DNA from: Strongylocentrotus purpuratus
Taxonomy: Eukaryota; Echinodermata; Echinoidea; Camarodonta; Strongylocentrotidae
NCBI RefSeq assembly: GCF_000002235.5
Contig: NW_022145611.1
Coordinates: 14,292,882 to 14,356,881 of the forward strand
Length of the DNA: 64,000 bases
Direction of reading: 5' to 3'
The notes below the pieces were generated by a model. The model did not search any database. It saw only the letters and a list, made by a program, of their open reading frames with translations, and was not told the origin of the DNA. The translations under genes were made by a program, and so were the position numbers. Shown in pieces: positions 50,252 through 63,484 of this stretch; position 1 is the first letter of the stretch, and the number at the start of each line of letters is the position of its first letter.

Positions 50252-53200
50252 GATATTTTAGTTGATTTGTTGACAATAGTTGCGATCGTGTTCCTTGGAA
50301 AATAAACCCATACAACTAACTCTAGGACATTAACCCCCAAGAAAGCTAGACACATGATTAATCGGCCGTACAACTTTAACATTTAGCACGGACAACCTTC
50401 CACCAGACACCCCCGCGTAATCTAACAACCCCCAAATTTAATGATGGTATATAGGGGTTATTTGTAAAATGTCTCCGTAAGGAGTTTTTCTCGACTAGTT
50501 CTCTGGGTTAACTGTTCTTGGTGTAATTTCTTTTGAGGAAAATATGTCGCTGCTGGAGGAGTTTTTCCGGCATGATAATTCGGGGAAGTCAACCTGATAC
50601 ACTATGTGTGGGTATTTTCCCCTCGTGACCACGAGAAGCAATTATACAATTTATATTCTATGCATGGGATGCATGTATATTATATCAGACATGGAAAACA
50701 TAAAAACATTAGATGTAAATTAAATTTACAATGATCAAGTTTTACATTACACATTATTGCCATATTTTGCTCAAGGTGATAGCATGATAAATACAGTCAA
50801 TTTCAAGGCTAGCTTTTAATATCGTAATCTTTGTTCTTTTAAATGCTTCACATAAGTTGGTCTCGGTGTTTACCCCTAATTCAATAAAACAGCCAATTTC
50901 GTTCGAAAAAAACAAGTACCCTTTTTTACTCATGAATTTTTCTTGCAAACAAAGGAAGAATTTCTGCAATATTCCGTGATAGCATAATACATGGTACAGA
51001 TTTAACACTTGGTGGTAGAGTGTGTGTTGTATTTGTTGCTCTGTGACATGCGTGCACTTTAAACAAATTACACTCCTGCAAATTCAAATCAGATTAAGGA
51101 ACCACGGTCACCGCATTACAGTGCTTAAACACGCCCAAACGAAAGGAGAATTGCCTTGATACGTGCTTTTGATAAGTTTTCCACGCCTGTTTTGTCATAT
51201 TCATAAATAAAGAAACATTATTGTATCATTCTCGAAAAATAGTAATTTTCGTTGGAATGCACCAATTTGCGGGGCGTGAATTTTGGTTAAACAACGCGCC
51301 ATAACCTTACAACGAACCATATAACATTGAATATTATTTCTAATTGCTTTAGAAATAAAAACCAGGCAAAGTGAGTTGGTGGGAGTTCACTTCTAAACTT
51401 GCAGCACTTCTCAATTTCGATAGTATATCAAGTTAGATAGCTTGTTATTATGTTCAAACAGTATCCACAAACATCATGGTGTAACTAAAGGAATCTATTA
51501 TTTATGGTGAATATTAGTAGAATAACAGAGCTTCAACCATGAGAGTTTTTCATCAATAAATGATCATCATTCCACCTGAGATTCCTTTCCATTTCTAATT
51601 CCATGTGTGCGTCTAGGGCAATTATCAAATTAAAAAGTAGAACAACAATTCTCCAGTGGATTGCTGCTAGAATTGAAATGAGGGTAAGGAAGCACTTGAT
51701 TATTCCGTCAAGGAAAGTGCATAAATGAGACCTCCTTCCTTTTGAACCTTATTTTTTTATATTTTTTTATACAAAACATGCATAATATTTCGCCACGCTC
51801 TAAAACAGCGACTTTTACTATGATGCATATTGGGTAGGGAGGGAGTTTTTAACACATTTCGATCATAACTGTTACGATATAATAACGAGAAAAAAAACTG
51901 TTACTGTTTGTACGTACCATTTTATACATATTTTTTTTTTATATGCATTTAAAATGAATCAATGTAAAATAACAAATCAACTACAATATCCATTGGCGTC
52001 GAGAGGGCTGGGGGGGGGGGGGGGGGTAAGTGTATCCCTCTCAGAATTTGGAATCAATAATTTTCACAATATTTAAGAGAGTCGGACATTTCCCTCGATC
52101 GCTTCACTCGCTAATATTTGGTCAGAAGATAGAGAAAATTGGCCCTTGAACCTGATATGTCTAATATATAATATAATATTCCGTCTTACAAAAAGGAACA
52201 ACTGAAGAGCAGAGATTCAAAAATATATAAGGAAGATACTATCAACCTATTTTTACACTTAGACAAATACCCGATAGTTGCTCGCCCTCTCTTCTATCCT
52301 GCGAGTTCCTGAGTAGTTGCGACATCGGATAGCCCAAGCAGACAAAGCCGAAATTAAAGTGAGAAATTTTAATCATGGGAAAAGTATGTAACGCCTTTTT
52401 ATCGGACAAGCCTAAATATCCACGACGCCACGAACATCTTTGCCGATACACCCTCCCGGCAGTCCCCGCTTTAAAGCTTTGTATTGGCCGCAGAATACAC
52501 ATCTTATCAAATGTATTGCTGGAGGGAACTGAATCATGAAGACTCTGTGTATGCACGTCACAAAAGCTCCTATTTGAGTTGAAATGGGTAGCTAAATTGA
52601 TGGGGGAATTTTGTGTGTGATGAGACTTAAATAGGATGAAGATGTTGACCGAAACATCGTAATTCTAAGGGATCTGGACAGTGGCGTAGCGTGGATCTAG
52701 CAATTGGGAGAGGGGCACTTTTGCCATGGGGTAAGGGGGCATCTGACCGCCTGGTGGTCAATATGCTAGAACAATGTCTTCGAGAGAGGAGAAGGGATGA
52801 AATAATTCCATTTCAAGCTGCCTATCCTCCCATTCTCTCACCGTTTCTTTCTTCTATTCCTCCATGCATTTCGATTGGGGCTGGGCGGTGCAGTTGATTT
52901 TTTACTATATTCTTCGTCAGGTTCTCTTTTTGAGGGGCGGTGATGGTTTTGTTTGATCGAGATATAAGCAGTTTGGATGGCGATATAATATCTCTAGATA
53001 CAATACAAAAAAGGAAACACCTTAGGCCTAAAAGAAGAAGGAAAAAAATCAAAAATAAATGAAATGAGTTTTGATATTTGCCAAGAGACTTTCAGTATTT
53101 GAGATTAAGGTTAGAAAATCGAGTCCTGTGTTTGTTAACATACTGTGAATAGAATAGAAAATATTATATTCTTTGTATGAAATACCCTGAGAGGCAAAAA

Positions 53201-55612
53201 GTCGCATGTTAAATAAAATGTAATCAACTATGTGTCCAAATGTAGATACAAGCATTCATTTCTTTTTCAATCTTTAAAAATCTTCGCCTCGACCGGCAAT
53301 ACGATTTTTCGGTCTGACACTTCAAATTGAGTAATCTGACGTCACTCAAGAAAACATAATATAGCCTTGTTTGCAATTCAAACGCATTTTAATTGTTTGA
53401 ATTCATCAGTGTTTTCCTTTCATATCTGATCAATAAACAGTTACAGCTCCCCTTACACCCAAACGGGCATATGCACACTTATTGAGTTACGGAGTAGTGC
53501 TTCATTAAAGTTCTCGGAAGAACAAATATTACGAAGGGGAGCGCACGAACGATTTCTGCAATTGTTCAGAACGATCAAGTCAGGACGAGTAATTTGAAAC
53601 TCTCTCTGTTAGTCTTTCACCCAGAGACACTGCGTTTCTATCCTTTGAGAATACACATAGTTACCAACTCAACTCAATAGAGATACCATCAATCTCTCAT
53701 CCAAACAAATAATGCATTTCCCTGGCAAGCAGGCAAGCTGTGTTAGTTCGCGCGTATGTGGGTGAGGGTGTGCGAACCTGTGTGGGTGTGTATGTGTGCG
53801 TGGGGAGGGGGAGTATTGGTTGCGTGTTTACTAGATACTAATATTTGTATCATTTTTGGCCCATTTTATCATGCTTATAAAACGAGGAAAAAAAAGGGTC
53901 TCTCCCTCTTGTTAGAGATCGATTTCCGCTGCATCTAACTCATAATTTTTTCTCGACGCCAGACATTTGGCGCTTTTATTTCGCTTTAACTACATTATTC
54001 GTAATAAATAGGGAGTATGGGTTCATAAAAATGACATGGCATGTGTCGTAAATTACAGCTTCATTGATACTCTCTTACGTTTTGTAAATTCGTTGGAGGC
54101 AAAACATTATAATTATCTATAGAAAAATGAAACGTTGTGCTGTACCTTTCTTTGAAATAGAAATCTATAAGGAAATGTATTTGTTCTTAAAAATGTATGA
54201 TTGTTTAAAAAATTGGAAGTAGTGGTTATTATTGTGTAGGTAACGCTTGTTTTGTATGCCCGAAGGGGTTGGTAATAAAGCTGAAAATATGACTTCACAA
54301 TCATTACATACGCATAATAAGTACCTAATTTTTACATGCTGCAAATAGCTGTTGATAAAATGAGTACATTTTACTTTTAGTGATCTATACTTTGAATTGC
54401 CATTATATTAGTAAGCAAGTACTTTACACAAGGTAATAAGGGCATAAGGTGAAAGCCAATTCGAATGGTTGGAAAACGAAGATTAGAGATAAAAGGATAA
54501 GAGTTAAAAAGTCACATACCCCACAAAAATCACTGTAGCACACCATATATCCTTTTTATTACTACCCTATATCAGACGTACAGTAAATCAATACGATCCC
54601 TCCCAATACCACCACAGGCCGTATTAACCCGATTTTGGCTGCCTGCCCGATTTACAGGCATTAATTTAGCCGGAAAAATAAATAACCTTTGGAACTTCTT
54701 GAATTGTTTTTTAATCAAGTCCCTCATCCACCTCTTAGGATCCCACTCTCCCTCTTACAAGATGACAAAGTGCAGGAAATTGCAGTTTCGCGAGAATCAA
54801 TAAAACGTCATAGGTATATACTCGGGGTCTGATTAAAACCTTTTTTCTTTTTTAATTCGACGCCAATTGAGATGTTATTGAATAATTTTCTCCATAGTAC
54901 AAGTATCGATGGAGGATATTGAAAGACGCCGTCGTTTAATGACGCCATCCAATTACCTCATAATGACTAACGGCCGTGCATGGCGTATCCAGGAGTGGGG
55001 GCACAGGGATCACGTGCTCCCCGATTTAAAAAAAAAAAACTTATCTACGCATGAGCCCTCATCCCCATCCTGTACAGTTATGAAGTTTAAGTTTCCTATT
55101 TTTTCGGCTCATCTTCTCTGCTTGTTAGATACTTATGCCCCCTTTGTATATTTTTTTCTTGTTAGATATACTTTTAATCCAAATATCTGGTTCTGATACG
55201 AGCAGTCAAAAAATTGGCCCATTTGTCAAAATATGAAATCTACTTTCGGCGAGCAAACCAATGAAAAGTGTCAAATGTAAGTAGCGATGGTATAATGAAG
55301 ACAACTTTTTGTTTCATTTAAGAGGTCCATCCATTTCCTAGAAAGTGATGCACATCCCCAACCTCTTTCCCCTCACTTTCCTCCTCTGCTCCTTGAAACA
55401 CTTAAATGTTTGATAAATGACATTTCCACAGTTCGTGTTTGACAAATGGGGTGTATATGATATAAAAATTAGGAGTTTTTGAGTTATAAGACGCAATTTA
55501 ATATTAAAAAAATCCAATGTTCTAAACTGGTTAAAGAGCATTAAAAAAGTTGCATGTGTATGATATGTTTGAATAAAAATGACAGTGGAATTTATTCTTG
55601 TGTATGTTCGGT
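50252..55612. other. No recognised gene; poly-G tract and short repeat ends
   Basis: G17 at 52010-52026 is the longest poly-G in the window. GTGGCGTAGCG at about 52681 and GGCGTATCCAGG at about 54980 look like ends of abundant short repeats. TAGGCCTA occurs at 53023-53030. The 104-codon - strand frame at 52242-52556 has no motif. The stretch at 54780-54970 is listed as a possible regulatory patch. Confidence 0.42.
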
Positions 55613-56128
55613 AAAGGATTATGTTATCTACCTAAGATGTCAACATACTCATCTACCCAACACAGATTATATATACATATCAAGTTAATGCTTATACCCC
55701 TTCCTTTCCCCATATTCTTCATTAGAAATGCCCTCTTAAACCCTTAAAATGTGGAATGTTGAAAATCTCCAGCATTTTTTGTTCAATAATCGAGGTATAT
55801 TATTAGATTAGGAGGCTCTGAGAGAAAATAGAGAGTAGCCTAAATACTAACAGACATTGCTCTAGCTTCGTTAAACCGCAAAAAAAAAAGTTACATGGAC
55901 GAGTGCGGTAGTTTTCTATAAATGGGACCATATAATTTGAACATCAATGTTTGTTGAAGAATGTTGTTATCTAACTAAGATGTTAACATACTTAACTACT
56001 TAAATTACCTTTTAATACACACCAAAGTGATAAAAATACTTCATCTCTCAAGTTGCTCATTAAAAGTGCCCTCTTAAGCTCTTGACTTAGGAATGACTAA
56101 ACATTTTCAGCATTCTTGTTTGATAATC
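55613..56128 (+). repeat. Diverged direct duplication (copies at about 55613-55795 and 55961-56128)
   Basis: Both copies share TGTTATCTA-CTAAGATGT-AACATACT near their starts. Near their ends they share ATTA-AA-TGCCCTCTTAA and CAGCATT-TTGTT-AATAATC. The middle has diverged. The copies start about 350 bp apart. The end of the second copy contains the acceptor-like site of the exon candidate that follows. Confidence 0.65.
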
Positions 56129-56334
56129 ACACTAACATTACAAATTCATCGTTCTTACCATGTGAAAAGCATGGACAAGTTGCAAGAGTGTGGCAAGATG
56201 AGACCAGCGAAATTAATTTACGGTCGTTTGAAGGATTCCTTTATCTACGTGAGAAGTTTTACCCATCAATACTAACTATTCATGTTAACGTTTCGTCTGC
56301 AAATATCTGCACTAATCAGATCAATGGTAAACTG
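56111..56334 (+). CDS. Possible internal host exon, 224 bp, product not recognised
   Basis: A TGACTAA branch-site-like word lies 8 bp upstream of CATTTTCAG, which ends at 56110. The segment closes with AAACTG|GTAAGT at 56334/56335, a perfect consensus donor. One frame is open across the whole segment (phase 2 at the start, phase 0 at the end). It encodes about 74 residues of mixed, protein-like composition, including CEKHGQVARVWQDETSEINL and SFEGFLYLREKFYPS. I do not recognise the family. No neighbouring exon was found to support it, and the frame continues 22 codons past the donor, so chance cannot be excluded. It is the best single exon candidate in the window. Confidence 0.3.
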
Positions 56335-56403
56335 GTAAGTGCGATTTATAAGTTTGGCCATGTGGATCACAGCGCGAAAATTCTTTTGGGTTTTCCAGTT
56401 TAG

Positions 56404-57010
56404 TTCCTCAAAGGTGCCAAAGGCCAGACATCTATATTTCCAAGAAAGGTGTACCCCTTTCGATTCGCATCAACCTTATTTAAACAAGAAGCTACTGTTT
56501 TAAAAAAGAAGAACCTAATTTAGTATAAAAAAGAAAACTAGAAAAAGGTTTTTTAATAGTGGTGACGTTTCCATTGACACATTATTGCAGTTATCTTTGA
56601 TATGAACCATCCGACGGAAATAGTTCGTGAGGACTCTTGCGTTATCCTTTTGTTCCGTTAGAGTTTGCCTGCAAAGTAAGAGTGGAAGTGAATTGTTTCT
56701 TGTTAAAAGCCCACGCATAGTCACGTGGATCATATTCGACTTGGAAATATTTAACGTGTCACCAGTCAGGTAACCAGTTATTACGTGAGTGCAATAAAAA
56801 AAAATATGTCGCAATAGTAGCGATAGATGCCGCATCAATGGCTTCAGAAGAAATATTGGAAAATGACGTCATATTATTGGCAAAATACTATTGAAAAGAT
56901 TGAATGGGAAAATTTGATTTTCATGATATGAGCTTTAACGTGACGTGAAGAATCTAATGCAAAATGGTGTAAGCTCAGGCACTTTGAGTACTGGCTGATG
57001 AAATAAAGAT
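56404..57010. other. No recognised feature
   Basis: Contains a 107-codon - strand frame (56515-56838) without a recognised motif. Confidence 0.45.
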
Positions 57011-57085
57011 GAGGCATAGTGGCTCAGTGGTTACGACGGGTGGTTGTTGAACTGAGAGTTCGAGGATCAAACCAAAATAGAGTGC
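57011..57085 (+). repeat. tRNA-derived SINE head, decayed
   Basis: The A-box match TGGCTCAGTGG lies at 57020-57030, and a degenerate B box, AGTTCGAGGATC, lies at about 57057-57068. The spacing of about 37 bp is shorter than in a real tRNA. The order and wording resemble the copy at 7130 (AGTGG.C.AGTGGTTA). A T-rich run follows. Not a working tRNA. Confidence 0.5.
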
Positions 57086-59260
57086 TAATTTTTGTTGTTG
57101 AGTGTTACTCTTCATTTAGACATGAAAACACTCCGTACGTGACTAAGAGCTGACGGTTTTGCGATTGCAACTTATATTCAGGCCCATACTTTGCACTCTC
57201 TTCCTGTGTTTTTTAAAGTCCATGCAGATTCATATTACGAAATCCCCCACATCCCATCACCCCACACACACACACACAAATAATATATTTAGAATACTTT
57301 ACATTTCTTCTTTACTTTAAATCTACTTTTTGACCAGTTTTTCACACCAAGTCTAACATCCAAACGCGTATGAAGGGAGAAACCCTTTTCCACTTCATGA
57401 GTAAATGGCTACTTTACCTCAACAACTTTACTTCATTCAATATTTCATTCACGCTCCTAAATTGTTCTGTCTCATTGTTTCTGTTGTTTTTCAGTTTCAA
57501 GTACATGATGAGTAGTTTTGGACAATAAAAACAAGATCTATCAAAAACAAATTTTCACAACGGAAAGGAAAACATCAACAGCAGCCGCAACATTAACAAC
57601 AACAACGGCAACTACAATAAAACATGAACAACAACAACATATAAAAACATAAATAGATTCTTGATGATAATCGAATTATTATTTCATCGATACTCAGAAC
57701 ACATTTAGGTGACGGATAGGTGTCATAAATATAGGTGTCGGCCGACGGTATATACGATAACCAAAACACATACTATTTTCACCGGAAATTCCACGCGAAG
57801 GGTAAAAAAAGTCGGCGTCACTGAGGTCGGTTCAGCCGGGTGTAGTTTTGGCAGATCTGCTTCGGAGGAAGTGCACTGAAAAAATGCAAATGATTACCCA
57901 AATTCTGGAAACAATTTAGAAACGAAGATTCAATTACAACTCTCAAGGTCCGTTGGGACGGAATAACAGTCAATTCGAGCGAAATGCAGCGTATAAAGGC
58001 GTTTCTGAATAGATTTTGCGCTTCATGGTAGAAAGAAGAGAAAGAGAGAGAGACCTGTTCTTTAACCTATTTAGCTTTCGGTCCGTTAGGTTAGGAATAG
58101 AATCGTTATGTCACTAAACGCCACGGGGAGACAACTGTATCCACTTTTATTTACACCACCCTTAAAAATTCTCCAACATTTTGGATGAAGGGTTGTGTTT
58201 GTAAGAACTACAGAGTTTTTTTTTATTCATGCTGGTTCTGAAAACTTCGTATTTCCACATGCTAATAAAATAATAATTGCAGGCTTTCATGAGTTGGTAA
58301 CGAAGACAAATTCCCTCCACATGTCAAGCTGTCATCTTTCGTACCTTTCCTGAAATCTCTTCAGTTTCTGAAACCCTTTTCCCTTTTCTCTGCATAGATT
58401 CCCTTCTTTATTCAAATATTTTTTTCTTACGTGATACTTTTTGTTATGTATGTTTATAGTCTGATTTTTTGTATCTGACTTTCTTTTGTTATTTTGCTCA
58501 TGATAACGTAGCCGCCTGTCTGTTGAAAAGGAATAATGAAGTACACGTAAGTATGACAGTGATATCATTTTACAAAATATGATATGCCTGTTAGTTGGAA
58601 TACTATTTTGTTCATGAATCTAGCGTCATTCTAAAAGAAAACCTACACAAGATGACCTTGAGAAGAAGAAGAGATTGACCTAATTTTAGATACAATTCCT
58701 CGAATCTTGTCTATTATTCTGTTATCCTAGCGTTGTATTGGCTTCGTTTCCAAGTCATTACAATAAAATAAATAAAGTATGCAAATTTTTCACCTCGTCC
58801 TTCTTCTAAAAAGGTAAACCAATAAATGAACGAATTCCATGTATTATAAACTGTTGACTAATTATCGGCTGTTTAAAGTTTGAATACATGGTCTCGCTAT
58901 TCCTTTGTTAAACATTTTAGTAATAGAATATAATTTCTTGGTTTCGCAAATAATTTTGACTTATTTACATTTTCATACATTAAACAACATTATAATATTC
59001 ATATCTTGACTTAAGTGATCGAATCTGTATGTCATATTTTTGTCCGATGGCCATTTAATATATTACTAATTCACCGCTCACACTTCTATGTGGTTATATT
59101 CAATTCTCGCCTGAAAAATGGTGACTGGATTAATAAACTCCCTAGTGAGCGGAAAGCTTTTTGAAACCACACCAGTTAAACCACAATGGCTGGGTTGATA
59201 ACGCTATACGAACCTATTCAGCCACTCTGAATGTAGAAATGAACATTTTCGACCCCCTGC
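57086..59260. other. No recognised gene; AAC-rich patch
   Basis: Short CA run at 57264-57277. A strong pyrimidine tract ending TTTTTCAG at 57494 is followed by seven open codons, a stop and AATAAA at about 57525, a possible but unsupported terminal exon. An (AAC)n-rich patch lies at 57590-57640. Otherwise nothing. Confidence 0.42.
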
Positions 59261-59370
59261 TCTCTCTCTCTCTCTCTCCATTTTATTCTCTTTCCCTGTT
59301 TCTTTTTTCCTCTGTGTGTGCGTGTGTCTCTCTCTCTTTGTCTCCATCATCTCTCTGTCACTTTCTCGTC
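59261..59370. repeat. (TC)n-rich microsatellite with a GTGTG insert
   Basis: TC blocks interrupted by TTTC, TGTGTGCGTGTG and CATC segments. Confidence 0.9.
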
Positions 59371-59460
59371 TCTGGTCTCTCCCCTGAAAATATACGGAGA
59401 TGTCTTTATACATGTAGTTATAATATGTAACAAGTTTGTTTATACGTATAAATATATATT

Positions 59461-59495
59461 TTTTTTTTTGGGGGGGGGGGGAGGGGGAGGGTTGA
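59461..59495. repeat. Poly-T joined to 12-bp poly-G
   Basis: A T-run is followed without a spacer by G12 (59470-59481) and then by GAGGGGGAGGG. Confidence 0.92.
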
Positions 59496-62400
59496 GTTCG
59501 AAGCAGTGAGGTTCAGTGCATATCAAGTAAACCTGATTTTATCCCCTGATTGCTTTCCTGCTTGCTGTATTTTTCTTTGTGGCGTTTTCCGCAGTTTTAT
59601 CGAACAAAACAGTTTAATCGATAATTTGTTTTGGGGTGAATTATGTCGGAAAATTAAGCGATGTGATATTATCTAGCAAAGCAGAAATTGGATATCACCT
59701 TCCCGTTTGAATTGCATTACAAAAAAATACGTTGTTTTAAGCATCTTTAATAATCACTCTCTTCTCTAAATGAGTAGATAGGAGCTGTTTATACTTTATG
59801 CCACTGCCGTTGATAGCCTATTGCTGCCCATCTGACAAAATATAGTCATATCATCTCACCTCAAAAGTTAATATGGTAAACCCAACAGCGTGGGTATTGT
59901 TATATTTTCCTGCCGTCGCGTTGTAAACATGTATGATGAGCTTAATTTACATTAAAGTCACGAAATTATTACCTGACAGGGTGATTGATTATCTTTTATG
60001 TTCCATCAAATACATAACATGAGTCGTGATAGAGCTGAACCTATTTTCAACAGCTTGTTACCGCTCGTAAGTCGCCCCCCTTATTCTATATTGCCTCATT
60101 AGCAAAACAATGCCAAGTAAGGAACATGAAGATTAATGCATTGATGGAGTTCTTGTGAAGCATAGTTCAGTAAGCCATGAGATAAGTGTACAAGCGGTCA
60201 CTTACCCCTTTTCGCATCACTGGCATTGCTCATCGTTAAATTTAGATGCTTTAACAAATTTTAATCATTATTTAAATTGTCTGTGAATTATTGATCGGGA
60301 GCTGGAGCAAGGCCATCATGACACGTCTTTGGTTTTACCCTTTCTTTAGACTAGAATGCAACCTGTAACTCTATCTACATGGAAAAGTCAATTTGAATTT
60401 CAAAGCTTCCTCTCTTCACACGAAATGTCATTGAATACATGTTGGAATATATTTATAAATGATTGATCAGATTGGTTTTGTAACGGCCATAATTTGTGCC
60501 ATCGCTTATTTAAGAGAGTGATTTAATTTTGAAACGCTTCCATCTGAATTCAATAACAAATGTACAACCTGGGTCGCTTACTCTGATTTGTATAATAAAC
60601 AGTCCATCCCTGTCCATTGTATTGCCATCTTTGTGAAACGCAAAGTCATAGATATACCACGCTACTGTACCTAATCACTTATCGATTAACTGTTCTTAAA
60701 AGTGATATCTAAATTGGGTGGTTTAGACGAAATATCTGCTCTGTGTATCAAGGATATCAGATTTATCAGGAGAACAAGAAGTCTCACGAATTTTTTCCCC
60801 AAAAAACAAATTTGAGGGAAAGTTTTATGCGACATGTATTTGGGATTAATCCCTCTAATATCTTCGATTTTCATGCCCTAATATATAACATCAATATATG
60901 TGGATTATGAAACCGCTTTTAGTTTTGCACGAAAGAATTAAAAAGAAGGAATTAAAATGCAGGACCTACATAATATCTTGAATAACATGTATTTAAATAA
61001 TCATCGATTAAGGCAGGTGGAACCGAGTGTCAAATCATGTTCTACCTATTTCGCTACATTCTCCGTTTTCTCCGAAATACAGGCAATGGTATAATGTGAA
61101 ATCTTGATTCAAGATCAATACATTTAAGAGTCCTATAAATATATGACCAGAGCCAAGAATACTTTCGGTTATGAGATGCATTAGGCCCGAGGCTTGATCT
61201 TTAACGACAGGAAACCGAAGGAAAATTGAGCCACAAAAGATTCTGGCATTTTAAAGATTTCTCACGTTCTTATTGTACGAGCCGACCATTGCTCAAAAGC
61301 ACCTGGTACATACCATTTACCTAATCCAGGTGGTACGTATAATGTTCATTTGAACGAAAATCTATTTTTCAGGTCTGCATTTAACTTCTACAATAGAAAA
61401 AAAATTGTCAGACACTGAAAATGATTTGAAAATGACATTTAAAAAAGCCCCTCACTCTCTGGTGTGTGTTATATCAGTAATTTTTGTTGTTGATGACGTT
61501 GGGTATTCTCAGACGAATGGTTCGTTTCTTTGTGGATCGACACACAAATTGGCTAACAACACTGCCCCCAACTAGGATTTTTTTTAATTCATTATTTATT
61601 CCGATTTGCAGGTAACTATCGAAATGTGAAATTTGCCGATACAAATTTCTTAACGGAGGAGGAGTGCCCCGCCCCCACCCATACACATATAGCTCTATAG
61701 TGACACCCCTTCGTCTGGAAACTGCTTATTACATTGAGCAGCTTATGCATGTACCGCGAATCAACATTCCTAAAACAATGATATATATATTTCAAAAATA
61801 GGTAATCCTCTACGTAAGATGTTAGAAACAGGATAGATTGAATCCACTCTGCTTCAGATCTCTCTTTTTATTTTATATTTTAATTTCGCGATTGAGCAAA
61901 CAAATATGTTTGATTTAGATTTTTAGATCCAATAACATAATGTTAGGGCTGTTGGTCAATGCAGTTTCGGCTTTTTTGTACAACCACTCAGAGTAACATT
62001 ATAGGAAACGCATGTTTGCAGATGTGTCTTGTGGGAGATATAACGAGCAGCTAGTAAGTCGATAGTATTGGAGAACCCTAACAAATCCTACTGTACTATG
62101 TTAGTCTTTAAAGAGAATGTTGGGTTTTGGTATCGAAGAATCGAATTCTGTGAGTTTCCTCCCACTTTCTATGTCAGCTTTGAAGAATATCAATATGTCC
62201 CCAGATAAGGATTGTTCCCCTAATGCCGTAAATACGATATACGACGAGAAATAACTTTCTACTTTTGGATCAAACGTTCTTGCAACATGTATACCCATAT
62301 CTATACGTGGTTAGTGCATGTAATTGTCAGCAAGATTGAGCAAAAGGGCTTAATTCTGATGTCTTTTCCCCAAAACTTCACAGTATTCATCAATTCACAT

Positions 62401-62766
62401 GTATGAACCTATCCCAACTGCTTTCACACAGTTTCTTTTACAGTATAGGCCTAATACCATTGTCTTTGATAGTGAGTACATACAAACTTAATAATCATAC
62501 AAACTGAAGTAAACATCACTGCAAACAATATAATAATAGTAAAATGCAGTTAGTCCATTTTTTTTCTATGTATGTGGAAAAGAAAAAAAAATCTTGGCCA
62601 CCCTCAGTGATATTTATAATAGAAATTTGCTGCTTATCTCGAAAATAATTTATATATGGTTTCGGTGATAATTGATCCCCGGACTCATCCTCGGTATGAT
62701 GTACTTATAATTGAAACCACAATATGAATAGATAGATGAGTGAATAATAAAAAGTAGGCCTAAATT
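59496..62766. other. No recognised gene
   Basis: AT-rich, chance frames of at most 70 codons. TAGGCCTA occurs twice near the right end (62446-62453 and 62755-62762). Confidence 0.45.
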
Positions 62767-62850
62767 ACACACACAGTGTGTGTGCGTGTGTGTGTGTGTG
62801 TGGGGGGGGGGGGGTGAGAATCTGTGTGCGTATATGTGTATGTGTTTTCG
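62767..62850. repeat. (CA)n/(GT)n mirror microsatellite with 13-bp poly-G
   Basis: A short ACACACA run is followed at once by a (GT)n run, giving a small inverted repeat. G13 (62802-62814) and scattered GT units come next. Confidence 0.92.
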
Positions 62851-63484
62851 TGCTATATTTTGAAAGAAACCTAAGACATCGAAAATGTAAATTGTAATTG
62901 TGACATAATTTCGTGTATAAAGTGTCCTGTTGTTTTGATTTGGGGGAAAAGAGGAAGAAAATAAAGATGGCATTAGTTAAAAATTGATATTTAGCATTTA
63001 ATTGGGATTTCAGTATCTATTCCATCAATTGTAATGGAATAACATTAATAACTTTAAAAAAAATAAGTCTACATCTACTGAAGACATAAAATAGTTAATA
63101 ACAACGCTCCTTTGAACCAACCTCTAATCAATAAACCATAAATCCCATGAAATAATCATTTTCTTTCCCCTACTATATAGAGATAAGGAAGAAAAAAAGT
63201 ATAAGCATGTCATAGGGTGACTTTAAAACTGATACGTTAATGTCTATAAATGATACGTCTACTTTTTATTGGGAGAGACATTTTGATGGTGGTGTAACTG
63301 ATCTCATTTCATTAATTCAGGTATATCTTGCTTGTGATTCAGGCATTTTCAAAGATATATCAAGTTTCTTTCAGATGATAGCGATGGTAACTAATCGAAT
63401 GCTAACAAGATATCTTGAAGGATTTCGCTGTAATATGATTTAGACAAATTTAGGGTAACATTTTACAGTGTGGTGTGCAGCCTA
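62851..63484. other. No recognised gene
   Basis: A 67-codon frame at 63240-63443 lies directly before the retroelement-type tail. It has no recognised motif, and I cannot say whether it belongs to that element. Confidence 0.45.

Noticed and set aside
52625-52675. GATGAAGATGTTGACCGAAACATCG, and the similar GATGAAGGCACC...ACGAAAAC near 42630
   Set aside because: These words occur near the ends of several retroelement types, but nothing around them identifies an element, so I do not annotate them.
57495-57530. Strong TTTTTCAG acceptor followed by seven codons, a stop and AATAAA, like a terminal exon
   Set aside because: Such a short open segment has no coding signal of its own, and no upstream donor with a matching frame was found.
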